Below are positions 11,493 through 21,858 of a stretch of DNA of 64,000 nucleotides, piece after piece (the first letter of the stretch is position 1; every line of letters begins with the position of its first letter). Location: positions 124,767,518 through 124,831,517 of the forward strand of contig CM043968.1 of the NCBI GenBank assembly GCA_014529385.2. Reading direction: 5' to 3'. Made by a program: the position numbers and the translations under genes. The notes beneath the pieces are model-generated. The model was not told the DNA's origin and made no database searches. It saw only the letters and a program-made list of their open reading frames with translations. The stretch is from Adiantum capillus-veneris (lineage: Eukaryota; Streptophyta; Polypodiopsida; Polypodiales; Pteridaceae).

Positions 11493-12279
11493 TGAGAGCT
11501 AGCGGGGTATGAGAGTAGATTGAGAGGAATAAGGAGTAATCTTACGAGAAAGATGTATATCTCCTCACCTAATCACTCATAATAGCTTAGCATAGCTTAG
11601 TAATTAGCATGGTAGAGGAGATGAGCATGCTTTGAAGCTTGGCTCTTGGTTGGATTTGCATCATAAAGCCAAGAGTTGTTGGTGTAGGCCTCCCTTCTCA
11701 CAAGCTTGGAGCAGGTGATGAGCTTTCCATTAAAGCTTGAGAAGAAGAGAGAGAGAGAGAGTATTCTTGCTTCACACATGAGATTGTGTGAGTGTGTGTG
11801 TGTAATAATGCCTTGTAAAATTCAGCCCCCTCTCTCTCTTGGTCGACCCCACTTGCAAGATACTCATGTTGACACCCGATTGGACCTTGCAAAGCTTAGC
11901 CAATGAAAATTGAGAAGCATAAGTGATAGCCTTGTGACATGTGTCCCCCTTTCCCCTTTTGTGAGAGCTTTAGGTAATTAAATAATGCAACTAAACTCTC
12001 ATTGGACCCCTTTGTCTTCTGGCCAATAGGAATCGGGCAAGCCATTGGGCTGTTGAATGCTCATTGGATCCCTTGGGAGACTGTCCAATAGTCTTCTAGA
12101 GAGCTTAATTCTTATTGGTTCTTTTATCAAGTGTTTTTCAATGAATTAAACTAGATTTACTCTAGCCTAATTCTCATTGGTCCACCTCTATGGCCATCCA
12201 ATAGGATTTGAGTGCACCTTGAGGGCAACTGGGCTAGGGAGCTGACATGTGTCCCCTATTCCCTTTGTGTAAAGGGAGC

Positions 12280-12378
<99 letters not shown>

Positions 12379-12789
12379 CGCGCGCGCGTGTGTGTGTGTG
12401 TGTGCGCGCGCGCGTTTCTCTCTCATCCCCTACTTACAGGGCTCGCCCCCTCCTATGTAGGAGTCTTGAAGACTTTTGTGTACACACAGAGCATCCAGTT
12501 CCACTAAGCTTGACCATTTGAACTTTACCTTTGAATTTTGGAACCTTAGCATTTTGGAAGTCTTAATGGGCTGCACCCTAAGGTCTTTGGAGCCCATTTT
12601 TGCATATTGCTCATTTGCAGATGGCCCCCCCTTTGGATCCCTATTTTCCCTCTTTTGGATCCCTATTGTGGCCGGTCTGCCAGCTTGACTAATATTCTAG
12701 CTTTTTCTCCCCTAGTACTTCCCCAGATTAAATTATCAGTTTAACATGAGAAAATCATTTAGGAGAATTAGATATTAGTTACTATGACA
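11493..12789 (-). repeat. LTR family A, 3' LTR of chromovirus A
   Basis: A direct repeat of 18853-20039. On the minus strand it begins TGTCATAGTAACTAATATC and ends GCTAGCTCTCA. The purine-rich aagagagagctaa lies immediately upstream (12802-12790), as expected for a polypurine tract before a 3' LTR. ATTGG/CCAAT words are dense at about 11875-12200. A long TG/CG tract (12281-12414) is present here but not in the other LTR. I found no matching target-site duplication. Confidence 0.75.
12281..12414. repeat. (TG)n microsatellite grading into CG
   Basis: About 47 TG units run from 12281 to 12374, then cgtgcgcgcgcgcg, a second TG run and a second CG run. The homologous place in the other LTR (about 19637-19665) has only gtgagtatgtgtatatgggtg. 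Confidence 0.95.
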
Positions 12790-13199
12790 TTAGCTCTCTC
12801 TTGAAATCATAGTCGTCCTAGACTATGGGGTAGAGAAGATAAAGTCTATTCATTAGTCCTTTTTCTAGCAGGTAGAGGATCCCTATCTTACCCTACGACA
12901 TCGTTCCAGAATGGATGGCTAATCCATTTGGTGCTTAAGAGCCTAAGGCTGCCGCAAGCATGTCTGCACATTAGTCCTATTAATCTTCCATAGTAGAGTG
13001 ACGAGCTCTACTTGGTGTTTGGAAGACGTCGTCTCCACAAACTTGATTCTAAGCATGCATACTACTTAACATTTGTGCACAAATAAGAAAAAGAGAGTCT
13101 TATAAGACAAAAACTTGGTTCATTTTAAACATTTGTACATTTGCTTCCTATAGGGAAGCGTTGTAAGGGTTGACAAGGTTTAGGTTATCCTTTAATTGT

Positions 13200-13563
13200 A
13201 TGCCTTGCATCCATCTAGCATCTTCAAAAGGATAATTCTGGAGCTTAATAAGATACAGTCGGATAGTCTTACCGCCTCTTAATACCTTGTCTTCATGTCA
13301 AAGAATGGACTCGGACTGCAGCACCTCTTCTTGGTCCTCGATCTCTGATGGGTCTTCAATAGTTGGTTGTTGAGGTGGATCTCCCTTATAAGGCTTTTGT
13401 AGGCTCACGTGGAAAGCATTGTGTATGAGCCAATGACTGGGTTACTTGAGTTGATAGGCCATCTCATTGATTGGTCGACGAATCTGGAAGGGACCATAGT
13501 ACCTTTTTGCTAACTTAGCATAGTACTTTTGGTGTCCTGTAGGATTCTTGCCCGTGGTGTGCC
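13200..13563 (-). pseudogene. Chromovirus A: integrase C-terminus and chromodomain
   Basis: Minus-strand translation in this stretch gives DWVLLKFPKARLRHTTGKNP, then IHNAFHVSLQKPYKGDPP, then a chromodomain-like block with YLIKLQNYPFEDARWM. This is the order seen in chromoviruses, where the chromodomain follows the integrase and is thought to guide integration to marked chromatin. Several stops interrupt it. The same IHNAFHVSL-KP-KGD signature occurs in the element at 31621-34032. Confidence 0.7.
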
Positions 13564-14358
13564 TTAATCGAGCCTTTGGAAATTTAAGCAAGACCCAATC
13601 ATTTTCTTTAAAGGCTTGGGCTTTTCTGTGCTTATCGGTAGTATCCTTTTCCCTTTGTTGTGAGATAGAGATAGCATCCTTAATCTTTTGGAAAGATTCT
13701 TGTAGGTCTCAGATATACTCATATGCAACGAAGATCTTCCCGTGTACTTTGAGTAGCAGGGGACTTTTGCATCTTCCTCAATTACCTCAAAAGGTGCTTT
13801 TCCCGTGGAAGTATGTACAGTGTTATTGTAAGCATACTCCATTAAGGGTAAGTACTTCTCCCATTGGGATCTTTGATCTACTTCCATTACATAGGCTTTT
13901 AGTAGATAAAGAATGGTTAGGTTAGCTATTTCACTTTGGCCATCCGTTTGGGGGTGATAGGCCAAAGAGAAGTTTAGCCTTGTCCCTAAATTCTCAAAGA
14001 GACCCTTCCAAAAATTATTGGTCATTCTAGGATCTCTATCAGACACTATGGACATCGGCAAGCCATGGTACTTGAAGATTTGTGAAATGAAGAGGGTTGC
14101 CATTTGATGGGCTTTGATAGTCTTTTTGAAATATTGTATGAAATGAGCTTGTTTGTTGAACCTGTCTACTATCGTCCATATTCCCGTATTCCCATGGATA
14201 AAATTGGGTAATCCAAAGATAAAATCCATGGATATGCTCTCCCATGGTGAATTACGGATTGGCAATGGTTGAAGCAATCCAGGTTGTTTCCCTCTATCAA
14301 ACTTCGTCTTTTGGCATACCACACATTTAGAAACATACTCTTGTGTGTTTGCTTTCAT
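13564..14358 (-). pseudogene. Chromovirus A: integrase
   Basis: An open stretch of about 264 codons. Residues 12-15 (CVVC) are the end of the HHCC zinc-binding region. The catalytic triad is D45 (SMDF), D107 (VSDRDPRM) and E143 (HPQTDGQSEI), with exactly 35 residues between D107 and E143, as in the DD35E integrase family. All three residues are present, so the core would be intact if expressed. The HHCC N-terminal half lies upstream near 14391-14639 in another frame. The C-terminal part after about residue 200 drifts from the family, and a frameshift leads into the chromodomain remnant. Confidence 0.85.
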
Positions 14359-14390
14359 GGTAGACCAATAAAAATATGTTTCAATCCCTT

Positions 14391-15238
14391 TTAGGGTAGA
14401 CTGAATCCCTCTATGCCCCGCATAAGGAGGAGCATGAGATTCATACTTACTTTCTCACGTAGTGAGTTGGTAACGCATAGTCTATTGCCATAGAGAAGAT
14501 AATCATCTTGTAAAGTAAACGGTTCCTCTTTCTTCCCTAGTGCAAGGGCTGAAATCACATCTCTAAAATCGGGATCAATAGCGTACTCATCTATAATAGA
14601 AGATAGATCATTGTGAGTTGCTATGGAAACCGCATTCACTCTCGGTCGTCTTGAGAGTGCATCGGCTACTTGATTATGCTTGCCAGCAATGTGAGCAATA
14701 TGAAAATGAAATTGCGAAAGGAAATTGGTCTACGTCATGAAGTACTTAAGGCTTTGGTGATCCGTGCGCAGAATGAAAGGACTTCCCAGTAAATAGTGCT
14801 TCTACATGTCTAAGGCATGTAGAACTGCGAGGAGTTCCTTTTCATATATGCCTAAAGCTTGCTCAACAGGGTCGAGCCTTCGACTTTCATAGGTTATGGC
14901 GTGCCCTTCTTGGAGCAAAACAGCTCCAAGGCAATCACCACAAGCGTCACATTGGACCTCAAATAGCTTTGAGAGATCCGACAGTTTAAGCACAGGTTGA
15001 GAGATAAGCTTTTCAAAAGCATTGTTTTCCTTGGCAGACCATGTATACCTAACGTTTTTCTTTGTTAGGTCATGTAATGGTCCTGCTATTAGTGGGAACT
15101 TTTCTATGAAGCGTTTATAGTATGCACACATACCTATTAAGCTTCTTAGTGCATGAAGATTCCTTGGATTAGGCCATCCTTTTATTACCTCTAACTTTGA
15201 TGGATCCATTTGGATGCCATCTTGAGAGATAATGTGAC
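14391..15238 (-). pseudogene. Chromovirus A: RT thumb, RNase H and linker to integrase
   Basis: MDPSKLEVIKGWPNPRN at 15209 is the conserved region after the RT palm of Ty3/gypsy elements. RNase H follows with FEVQCDACGDCLGAVLLQ (active-site Asp) and YEKELLAVLHAL (active-site Glu region), then after a break LRTDHQSLKYF and AGKHNQADALSRRP (about 14770-14640). At least two in-frame stops split the domain. The 14639-14391 stretch is the linker preceding the integrase zinc finger. Confidence 0.8.
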
Positions 15239-15877
15239 CTAAATATTGAATCTTTTGTAAGAAACATTTACTTTTTTTTTATCAATATAAAGTTTATTCT
15301 CTTGTAGAACTTGAAATATTACCTGGAGATGTTGCTTGTGTTCGTCTAGTGAATTAGAGTAGATGATAATATCATCAAAGAACACTCCTGTAAAGGTTCG
15401 ATGAGGCCTGAATAGCTTCTCCATCAAGCGGTTGAATGTGGTTGGTGCATTGGTCAAGCCAAAAGGCATGACAATGTATTTATAAAGACCAAATATAGTG
15501 CGAAATACGATCTTTACAATGTCTTGATCAACTATCCTTATTTGATGGTAGCCACTTTTTAGGTCAATTCTACTAAAGTAGTTCGACCCTCGTAGCTTAT
15601 CAAATAGGTCTTCTACCCGTGGAACAAGAAACCTATTTTTGATAGTGATCCTATTTAGTGCTCTATAGTCGACACACATACGATATGTGCCGTCTTTCTT
15701 TTGCACTAATAGCACGGGTGAACAAAATGGAGATGAGCTAGGCCTAACCATGCCCTTCTCAACTAACTCATGCACTTGCCGCATAATCTCCTCTAGTTGA
15801 GCTTGAGAGACTCTATAAGGAGGTTTATTAGGTGGTGAACTTCCTGGAAGAAGTTCAATTGCATGGTCATCATTGCC
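15239..15877 (-). pseudogene. Chromovirus A: reverse transcriptase
   Basis: The palm and fingers are readable in one frame: PSSSPFCSPVLLVQKKDGTYRM, VDYRALNRITIKNRFLVPRV, FSRIDLKSGYHQIRI, MPFGLTNAPTTF and the catalytic FFDDIIIYS (Asp 137 and 138 from the Met at 15784). It is joined to the protease frame upstream through a single TGA near 15878 and to the RNase H frame through a break at an A-run (plus-strand poly-T, about 15274-15283), which looks like a slippage frameshift. It makes element cDNA from the RNA genome in the cytoplasmic particle. Confidence 0.9.
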
Positions 15878-16999
15878 TCATTTAGGAGGTAGTTCACAAG
15901 GGATGTCGTCAATAAAAACATCTTGAAATCCCTTGAGAAAATTGGATAACTCTAATTCTTTGTGATTGTTTATATTTTCTTTTGCTAAAGCATTATTTTC
16001 ATTTTGAGAATCTTTAACAAAAATCATGTACACGGAAATAGAGCTCTTTATTGACTTATTGAAAGCTTGCGTATCTACAATGGCTATGGTGAACTCCTTA
16101 GCATCTGTGTACATATCTTTTTCCCTGAACCTAAAGTAGATTCTCCTTTCAGGGAATTTAACATTGGCAGCTATGCGATCAAACCATGATGCCCCTAGGA
16201 TTACATCCTCATGCTTGAGAGGAGAGATAAAGAAGTCCTCTTTGTCCACATAGATTTGGACATGGAGCCTCAATTTCTCGATTAAGGGAGTGACTGAAGC
16301 TTCTTGCCCCTTGAAAGCACCATCGACGAGTAGGACATCTCTTATCGCATAGGCTTGGATGCCTAGCTTGGTGGCCAACTCTGTGGATATGAAATTGTGA
16401 GTAAAACCAGGGTCAAAGAGAATAAAACCATCATGTTCTCTTACCTTTCCCCAAGCATGGCATAGAGGAGATCCTTTGTGGTGAGCTTCCTCTTCTTGGA
16501 TTTCAACCAAGGTATCTCTAGGAGGCTCATGGCAGGTGTTCTTTTGGGGGCAAGCACGGTACGCATGCCCTTGCTCGCCGCATTTGAAACAACGGTTATC
16601 CTTGCGATAATACTCAAGCTCTTCAGGAAAGAGTTTGTTTTTGCCTTTGTAAACTCCCTTCTCCTTAGCTTTGTTGTTATTGGAGTTGCCCTTAGGAGAC
16701 TTTTGGACATTGTCCTTCCCCTTAGGCTCATTAGAACCCTTGTTTTCCGTGGGCTTAGGATTTCTCTTAGCCCCCATTTGGAAATTGATTCGTGGGGCCA
16801 CCATAGTATGGTGTATGACCGCAGATATGGTGTGTGGCCTTTGGGAGTTAACATACTCCGCCATTTCTTCAATTAAGCCCACACAAAATTGTTGTTTTTT
16901 CTCTCCAAAATCCATCTTTTTGAAGACAGTGGCTTTGAGATGTAAGTCCCAAAACTTGTCTACATATTTGTGAATGGATTCGTAGGGAGACAGCTTCAA
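15878..16999 (-). pseudogene. Chromovirus A: gag C-terminus, zinc knuckle and protease
   Basis: A 373-codon frame. The capsid-like N-terminal part (KYVDKFWDLHLKATVF) leads to a Lys/Asn-rich spacer and one CX2CX4HX4C knuckle at residues 137-150 (CFKCGEQGHAYRAC). The protease follows: ILFDPGFTHNFIS has D196-P-G where D-S-G or D-T-G is usual, and DVILGASWFDRI is the second conserved protease motif. The frame ends at a TGA that lies in the region joining protease to RT. Confidence 0.8.
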
Positions 17000-18038
17000 G
17001 CTTCACCATTCGATGAGTACTTTGTCTTTGACATCAGTGGCCAAAAACTGCTTCATAACGAAAGCTCTTAAAGCTTTCCATGTTCGTGAAGCTTCACCGT
17101 TTTCCCGTAGGCTAAACCACCATTGCCTGACGGACTTTTGAAAATGCATAGCTACATGGCGTAGCTTAGAGGACTCCGTGAAGCCCTCATCTCCAAACAC
17201 CGCATCAAATTGTTGGATGAAAGCCAAGACTTTGTCCGTAGCACCAAAGGTGCCATTGTAGGTAAGGAAAGAGATACTCTTTCCTCCCTCTTTGAACTTC
17301 TTGAGCTTAGACGATCTCTTCCATGCGGCATAGGATTTCCTATGGCCTCTTCTTTTTTATGGTTCAAAAGTTGCACCATCGCTTTCTTCAGAAGATGAAG
17401 AATTTGAGGAAGATGGAGAAGAGGGTGACCTCTTTCTCACCTTTCTCTTGTCTTGTTCCTCCTTGTCTGCACCATTAATGACTTTCTTCATAAGAGGAAG
17501 AGAATGGAGAAGAGGGTTACCTCTTTCTCGCCCTTTTCTTTTCTTGCTTTTTGTCATCCCTCTTTGAATTATGGTGTGGAGAAGTGTGCGATGGTCTTCT
17601 CCGTTTAGGAGGTGATAAAGAGCGTTTTGCCCACCGTTTTCGTAGAGCCATCTTTACCAAGGTGGTAGGAGACTCACTTCTTTCTTGTTCTTTGCGTGGG
17701 GTCTCTTGAGTTCTTCTTTGGGAAGGAGATACGTCATCAAGAAGTAAATTTTTGATCCCTTCGTATGGATCCTCTTCTTCTTCCCAAATCGGAGAGAGGC
17801 CTCTTTTGGAAGTCTCACAAGGAGGCTTCCTAGGTACTCTCTCTTCATGGTGGGGAGCTTGGAGAATCCCATGAGCACGAAGCTACCGTTGCACTTCACT
17901 TTGGAGGGATGGATTGCCCATGGCTTGTTGAAGCCTAGAAACAAGGTAGTTAACAAGCATAGGGGCATCATTAGTAGCCTGCTCATTAGCAAAATCAAAG
18001 TTATAAACATTTTCACTCTCTTTACTATTGTCAGTCAT
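17000..18038 (-). pseudogene. Chromovirus A: gag N-terminus
   Basis: The likely start is the ATG at 18038 (MTDNSKESENVYNFDF), followed by VSRLQQAMGNPSLQSEVQR and then a stop. Pieces of capsid-like gag follow in shifting frames, including FDAVFGDEGFTESSKLRHVA and AMHFQKSVRQWWFSLRENG at about 17215-17100, which match the helical gag region of plant gypsy elements. Arg/Ser/Lys-rich linkers lie between. Multiple stops and frameshifts show decay. Confidence 0.65.
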
Positions 18039-18342
18039 TCTAATAACTTTTAGGTGTAAACTTTTTTAGGTATACTTTAGCACTTTAAGCCCTAGTTGCT
18101 ACTCCTCTTTACCCCTTTAGAAAAGCACTCAAGCTATTGTACCCGTGGCTCGAATATCATTAATTGCAAGGAATAGAAGAGAGAGGTTTTCAACATCAAA
18201 ACAGTGCCGGCTCCTGTAAAGCTTCTAATAGCTCAATAGTGGTTAAGCCGTAGGCAAGCCCCATAGGACTCCACTATTAAGACCATAGCTCTTGACAATG
18301 ATGCCCCGTTATCTATACGAAGGCAAGAGCACTGCGAAGGCG

Positions 18343-18758
18343 TGTGAGGTCTTGGGTTTGAGACCGTGAGGGAATTGATGTTGTGTTTTAAAGTGTTTGC
18401 TTAGTGCTTGAAGCTTCCATCTTCATTGCACTAGTTAGTAATTGAAGGTACACCAAGAATTGTATTATAAAATGTCTCCCTTGATGGGGGAAACCTATAA
18501 TACAAAGCCTTTTGGAGTAGGGACCGCGACTCCATATAAATCCGGTCCTTAACTATTGTCAATAGCTTAATTTCTCTCTCTTTTGAAGTATTGTTCATGC
18601 CTATCTAACTAGGTGTTATGATTTTTGTTGCTCTCCCCATCTAAGCACTCTTGCTATGCTCACTAGGAATGTATTCTAATGAAATGCTCACTATGTCTTT
18701 GCTATTTTTCGCTACACACAAGTTTCTAGGCCATTAAATGTTACATTGGTATCAGAGC
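18343..18758 (+). repeat. LTR family B, plus-strand copy with perfect primer binding site
   Basis: The LTR runs 18343-18745 (TGTGAGGTC...ATGTTACA). The primer site TGGTATCAGAGC at 18747-18758 matches the plant initiator tRNA-Met 3' end complement. Only about 95 bp of its internal region remain before LTR A begins at 18853, so the rest of this element is missing. It lies in the leader of chromovirus A, in the opposite orientation. Confidence 0.85.
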
Positions 18759-18852
18759 ACAAGGTTTCTATTTTCTTGCTCAAGAAGGGAGGTCCTCAAG
18801 CTAGCTATAAATGGTTGGTATTATTAATTGCAATTGAGTAAATAGAATAGGG

Positions 18853-20039
18853 TGAGAGCTAGCAAGGTATGAGAGTAGATTGAGAGGAAGAAGGAGTAAT
18901 CTTACGAGAAAGAAGTATATCTCCTCACCTAATCACTCATAATAGCTTAGCATAGCTTAGTAATTAGCATGATAGAGGAGATGAGCGTGCTTTGAAGCTT
19001 GGCTCTTGGTTCGATTTGGATCACAAAGCCAAGAGTTGTTGGTGTATGCCTCCCTTCTCACAAGCTTGGAGTAGTTGATGAGCTTTCCATTAAAGCTTGA
19101 GAGAGAGAGAGAGAGAGAGAGTCTTCTTGCTTCACACGTGATATTGTGTGAGTATGTGTGATAATGCCTTGTCAAATTCAACCCCCTCTCTCTCTCTTGG
19201 TCGACCCCTCTTGCAAGATACTCATGCTGACACTCCATTGGATCCTGCAAAGCTTAGCCAATGAAAATTAAAAAGCATAAGTGATAGCCTTGTGACATGT
19301 GTCCCCCTTTCCCCTTTTGTGAGAGATTTAGGTGATTAAATAATACAACTAAACTCTCATTGGATCCCTTTGTCTTCTGGCCAATTGGAATCAGGAAAGC
19401 CATTGGGCTGTTAAATGCTCATTGGACCCCTTAGGAGACTATCCAACTGTCTTCTAGAGAGCTTGATTCTTACTAATTCTTTTATCAAGTGTTTTTAAAT
19501 GAATTAAACTAGATTTACTCTAGCCTAATTCTCATTGGTTCACCTCTATGGCCATTCAATAGGATTTGAGTGCACCTTGATGACAACTGGACTAGAGAGC
19601 TGACATGTGTCCCCTATTCCCTTTGTATAAAGGGAGCTTGTGAGTATGTGTATATGGGTGTGTTTCTCTCTCATCCCCTACTTACAAAGGTCACCCCCTC
19701 CTATGTAGGAACTTTGAAGACTTTTGTGTACACTCACAAAGCATCCAATTTCACTAAGCTTGACCATTTGAACTTACCTTTGAATTTTGAAACCTTAGCA
19801 TTTTGAAAGTCTTAATGGGCTGAACCCTAAGGCCTTTGGAGCCCTTTGTTGCACATTGCTCCTCTGTAGATGGCCCCCCCCTTTGGATCCCTATTTTCCC
19901 TCCTTTGGATCCCTACTGTGGCCGGTGGGCCAACTTAACCAATATTCTAGCTTTTTCTGCCTTCATACTTCCCCATATTAAATGATCAGTTTAACATGAG
20001 AAAATCATTTAAGAGAATTAGATATTAGTTATTATGACA
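18853..20039 (-). repeat. LTR family A, 5' LTR of chromovirus A
   Basis: A direct repeat of 11493-12789, 1187 bp here against 1297 bp there. Most of the length difference is the TG tract. Minus-strand ends are TGTCATAATAACTAATATC and GCTAGCTCTCA. No primer site is found directly inside it on the minus strand, perhaps because LTR B and its fragment disturbed the leader. Confidence 0.75.
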
Positions 20040-20215
20040 ACGTCCGACCGCCCATCACTTGTATATACCTTATTCTTTACTAGATAGAAGAATAAGAAGC
20101 TCTCTCACACACAAAGTGTGGTAAATTGCTCCACCTATATCTTGTGTTCTCTCTCTTTCTTCTTCTCCCTCTCCACACACGCACCGCATTCATGCACTCT
20201 TTATTTGGCAGCTTT
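20040..20215 (+). repeat. LTR-like fragment related to the LTR at 7603-7814
   Basis: It shares the order cgaccgc(t)gcccat, ccttattctt, tagaataag(g)agctc, a pyrimidine-rich block (cttcttctccctctcc) and acaccgca / gcaccgca words with the reverse complement of 7603-7814. The ends are not defined. Confidence 0.4.
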
Positions 20216-21498
20216 GCTTTTGACCTTGGAGAATGAATCGAAGTAGCTCTACCAATGGAAGTACAATATGCCCATATCAAAACATACACAACATACACAT
20301 TGTATGATCATACAATACAATATACTTACAACCTTGAGAGTTTTTCGAAAACACCATATGAATATACACCGTACCATATAGATTGCAATACATGGCATTT
20401 TTCCGTACAAAATGACAACCTATCACTCTCATTCTCTTGAACAATTGCAAGTCAAGGAAACATAGAAGATAGGACTACCGTTCAAGCCTCATTTGGTATT
20501 TAACCTTCTCTTTCTCCGTTGTTTTTGGCTCTATTAAGTCGACAATGAAGCTAGTGTACTATGATCACTCAACTTAAAAGCACAAGACAAAGTATACAAA
20601 AAGTTGCGAAAGGCTACTAGTGAAAAGGGCCAATCTAGTCAATAATGGTAAACTAAGTATACTTTTTTTTTAAATCCAAAAGAATTAATACCTTAAGTTC
20701 AAACTAAAATTCCCAATGATCCCTTGAAATGTACAAAAATTCTCATTATATCACTCAAGATAATAGCAAATACGACAAAAACATTAGTCTTTTACAAGTT
20801 TATATACAAATCCCTCTATTCAACAAATTAAGCATGCCTAGAATGAGTATTCTCATGGTATCATGGACTCCAAAATAGCTCAATATTAACGGGACACAAA
20901 TGCTACCATTTTTGGGTTCATGTGTGAATATCTTTAGCTAACAACTTTGTTAATAAGTACTTTTGTGTATTAACCGTGAGAAATTCCTTGTAAAAAACAG
21001 TAAAAGGTATTTCGGGAATTTTAAAAATAGCGTGGTATTGTGCGAATTTCCATAAATTTGATGGATATTTTGGTAATTCAAAAAAAATAAATCACATAGC
21101 AACCCTTCACAGTGTTTCCATTTATTGCCTCCTTTATCATCAACCATGGAATGCACTAGTTCTTATAAGCATTTTTGCAAGCACAATGCAACGTATCATC
21201 AAGGTATGGGCCAGGCTCAACCCACACAAATCTAGGACAAGGGCTTGAGGGAGCTGCTGCTCACGGGCTAAGGTAATGGGCATCTCGCTAAGGCAAGGGC
21301 CTCCTATTCAAGGCTACTCTAACCAAAATTACTGTCATTTGCCTTCATTTCATTTTTCCCTCCGTTAAAATTAAAATACAGACTTGTTAAGTATAAACCA
21401 TGACAAACTTGTACTCACATAAGAAGAATTACACTGAAATAATTCTAAACTTTGAACAATCAATTTCATTATTTACATTGACAATATAGCTACATTCA
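20216..21498. other. AT-rich intergenic DNA downstream of the F-box gene
   Basis: No open frame with recognisable content. The part next to 21498 would hold the 3' UTR of the minus-strand gene; AT-rich words such as aataatgaaat occur there, but no polyadenylation signal can be fixed. Confidence 0.5.
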
Positions 21499-21858
21499 CT
21501 ATAATGTTACAACAGCTGACGCTAATACAATACCTTCACTGGCTCCCATACTGGCCATATTCTTCCACAGTGTGTATTTGGATGGTCCCTCAATTCTCAC
21601 CTTGCTTGCTTCTGTTGTGTTGAGAGCTTGCACAAAGTGTCTGTTTTGCTTTTGTCCTCGAAGTCCAGCAACAATGTAAAGCTCATCATCAATGCTCTCA
21701 CAAGCAAATGCAAAGCGCCAAAATCGGTCATTAAACATATCCACACCCGATAAATATCCCACATGGTACCAATGATTTGCGACATCATCATACATCATCA
21801 ACTTGCTTTTGTGCACAAAGAGCAATTTTCCACAATGCACTGTGCTTGGTCCAGGTAC
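21499..21858 (-). CDS. F-box/kelch gene exon 4 (last)
   Basis: The acceptor tatgtattccag leads to VPGPSTVHCGKLLF. The exon has 119 codons and a TAG at 21501-21499. The final kelch-type blades (KLMMYDDVANHW, DELYIVAGLRG) and a hydrophobic C-terminus (GIVLASAVVTL) complete the protein. Intron 3 is 449 bp. Confidence 0.88.
   Translation of the reverse strand, partial: VPGPSTVHCGKLLFVHKSKLMMYDDVANHWYHVGYLSGVDMFNDRFWRFAFACESIDDELYIVAGLRGQKQNRHFVQALNTTEASKVRIEGPSKYTLWKNMASMGASEGIVLASAVVTL

Noticed and set aside
12212-12521. Cys/Val-rich proteins in several frames over 12281-12414
   Set aside because: They are translations of a (TG)n microsatellite, open in all frames by repetition alone.
16478-16973. 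Plus-strand frames over chromovirus A gag
   Set aside because: Antisense shadows of the gag/protease frame.
18747-18758. TGGTATCAGAGC as the primer site of chromovirus A
   Set aside because: It is on the plus strand, opposite to A, and follows LTR B directly, so it belongs to B.
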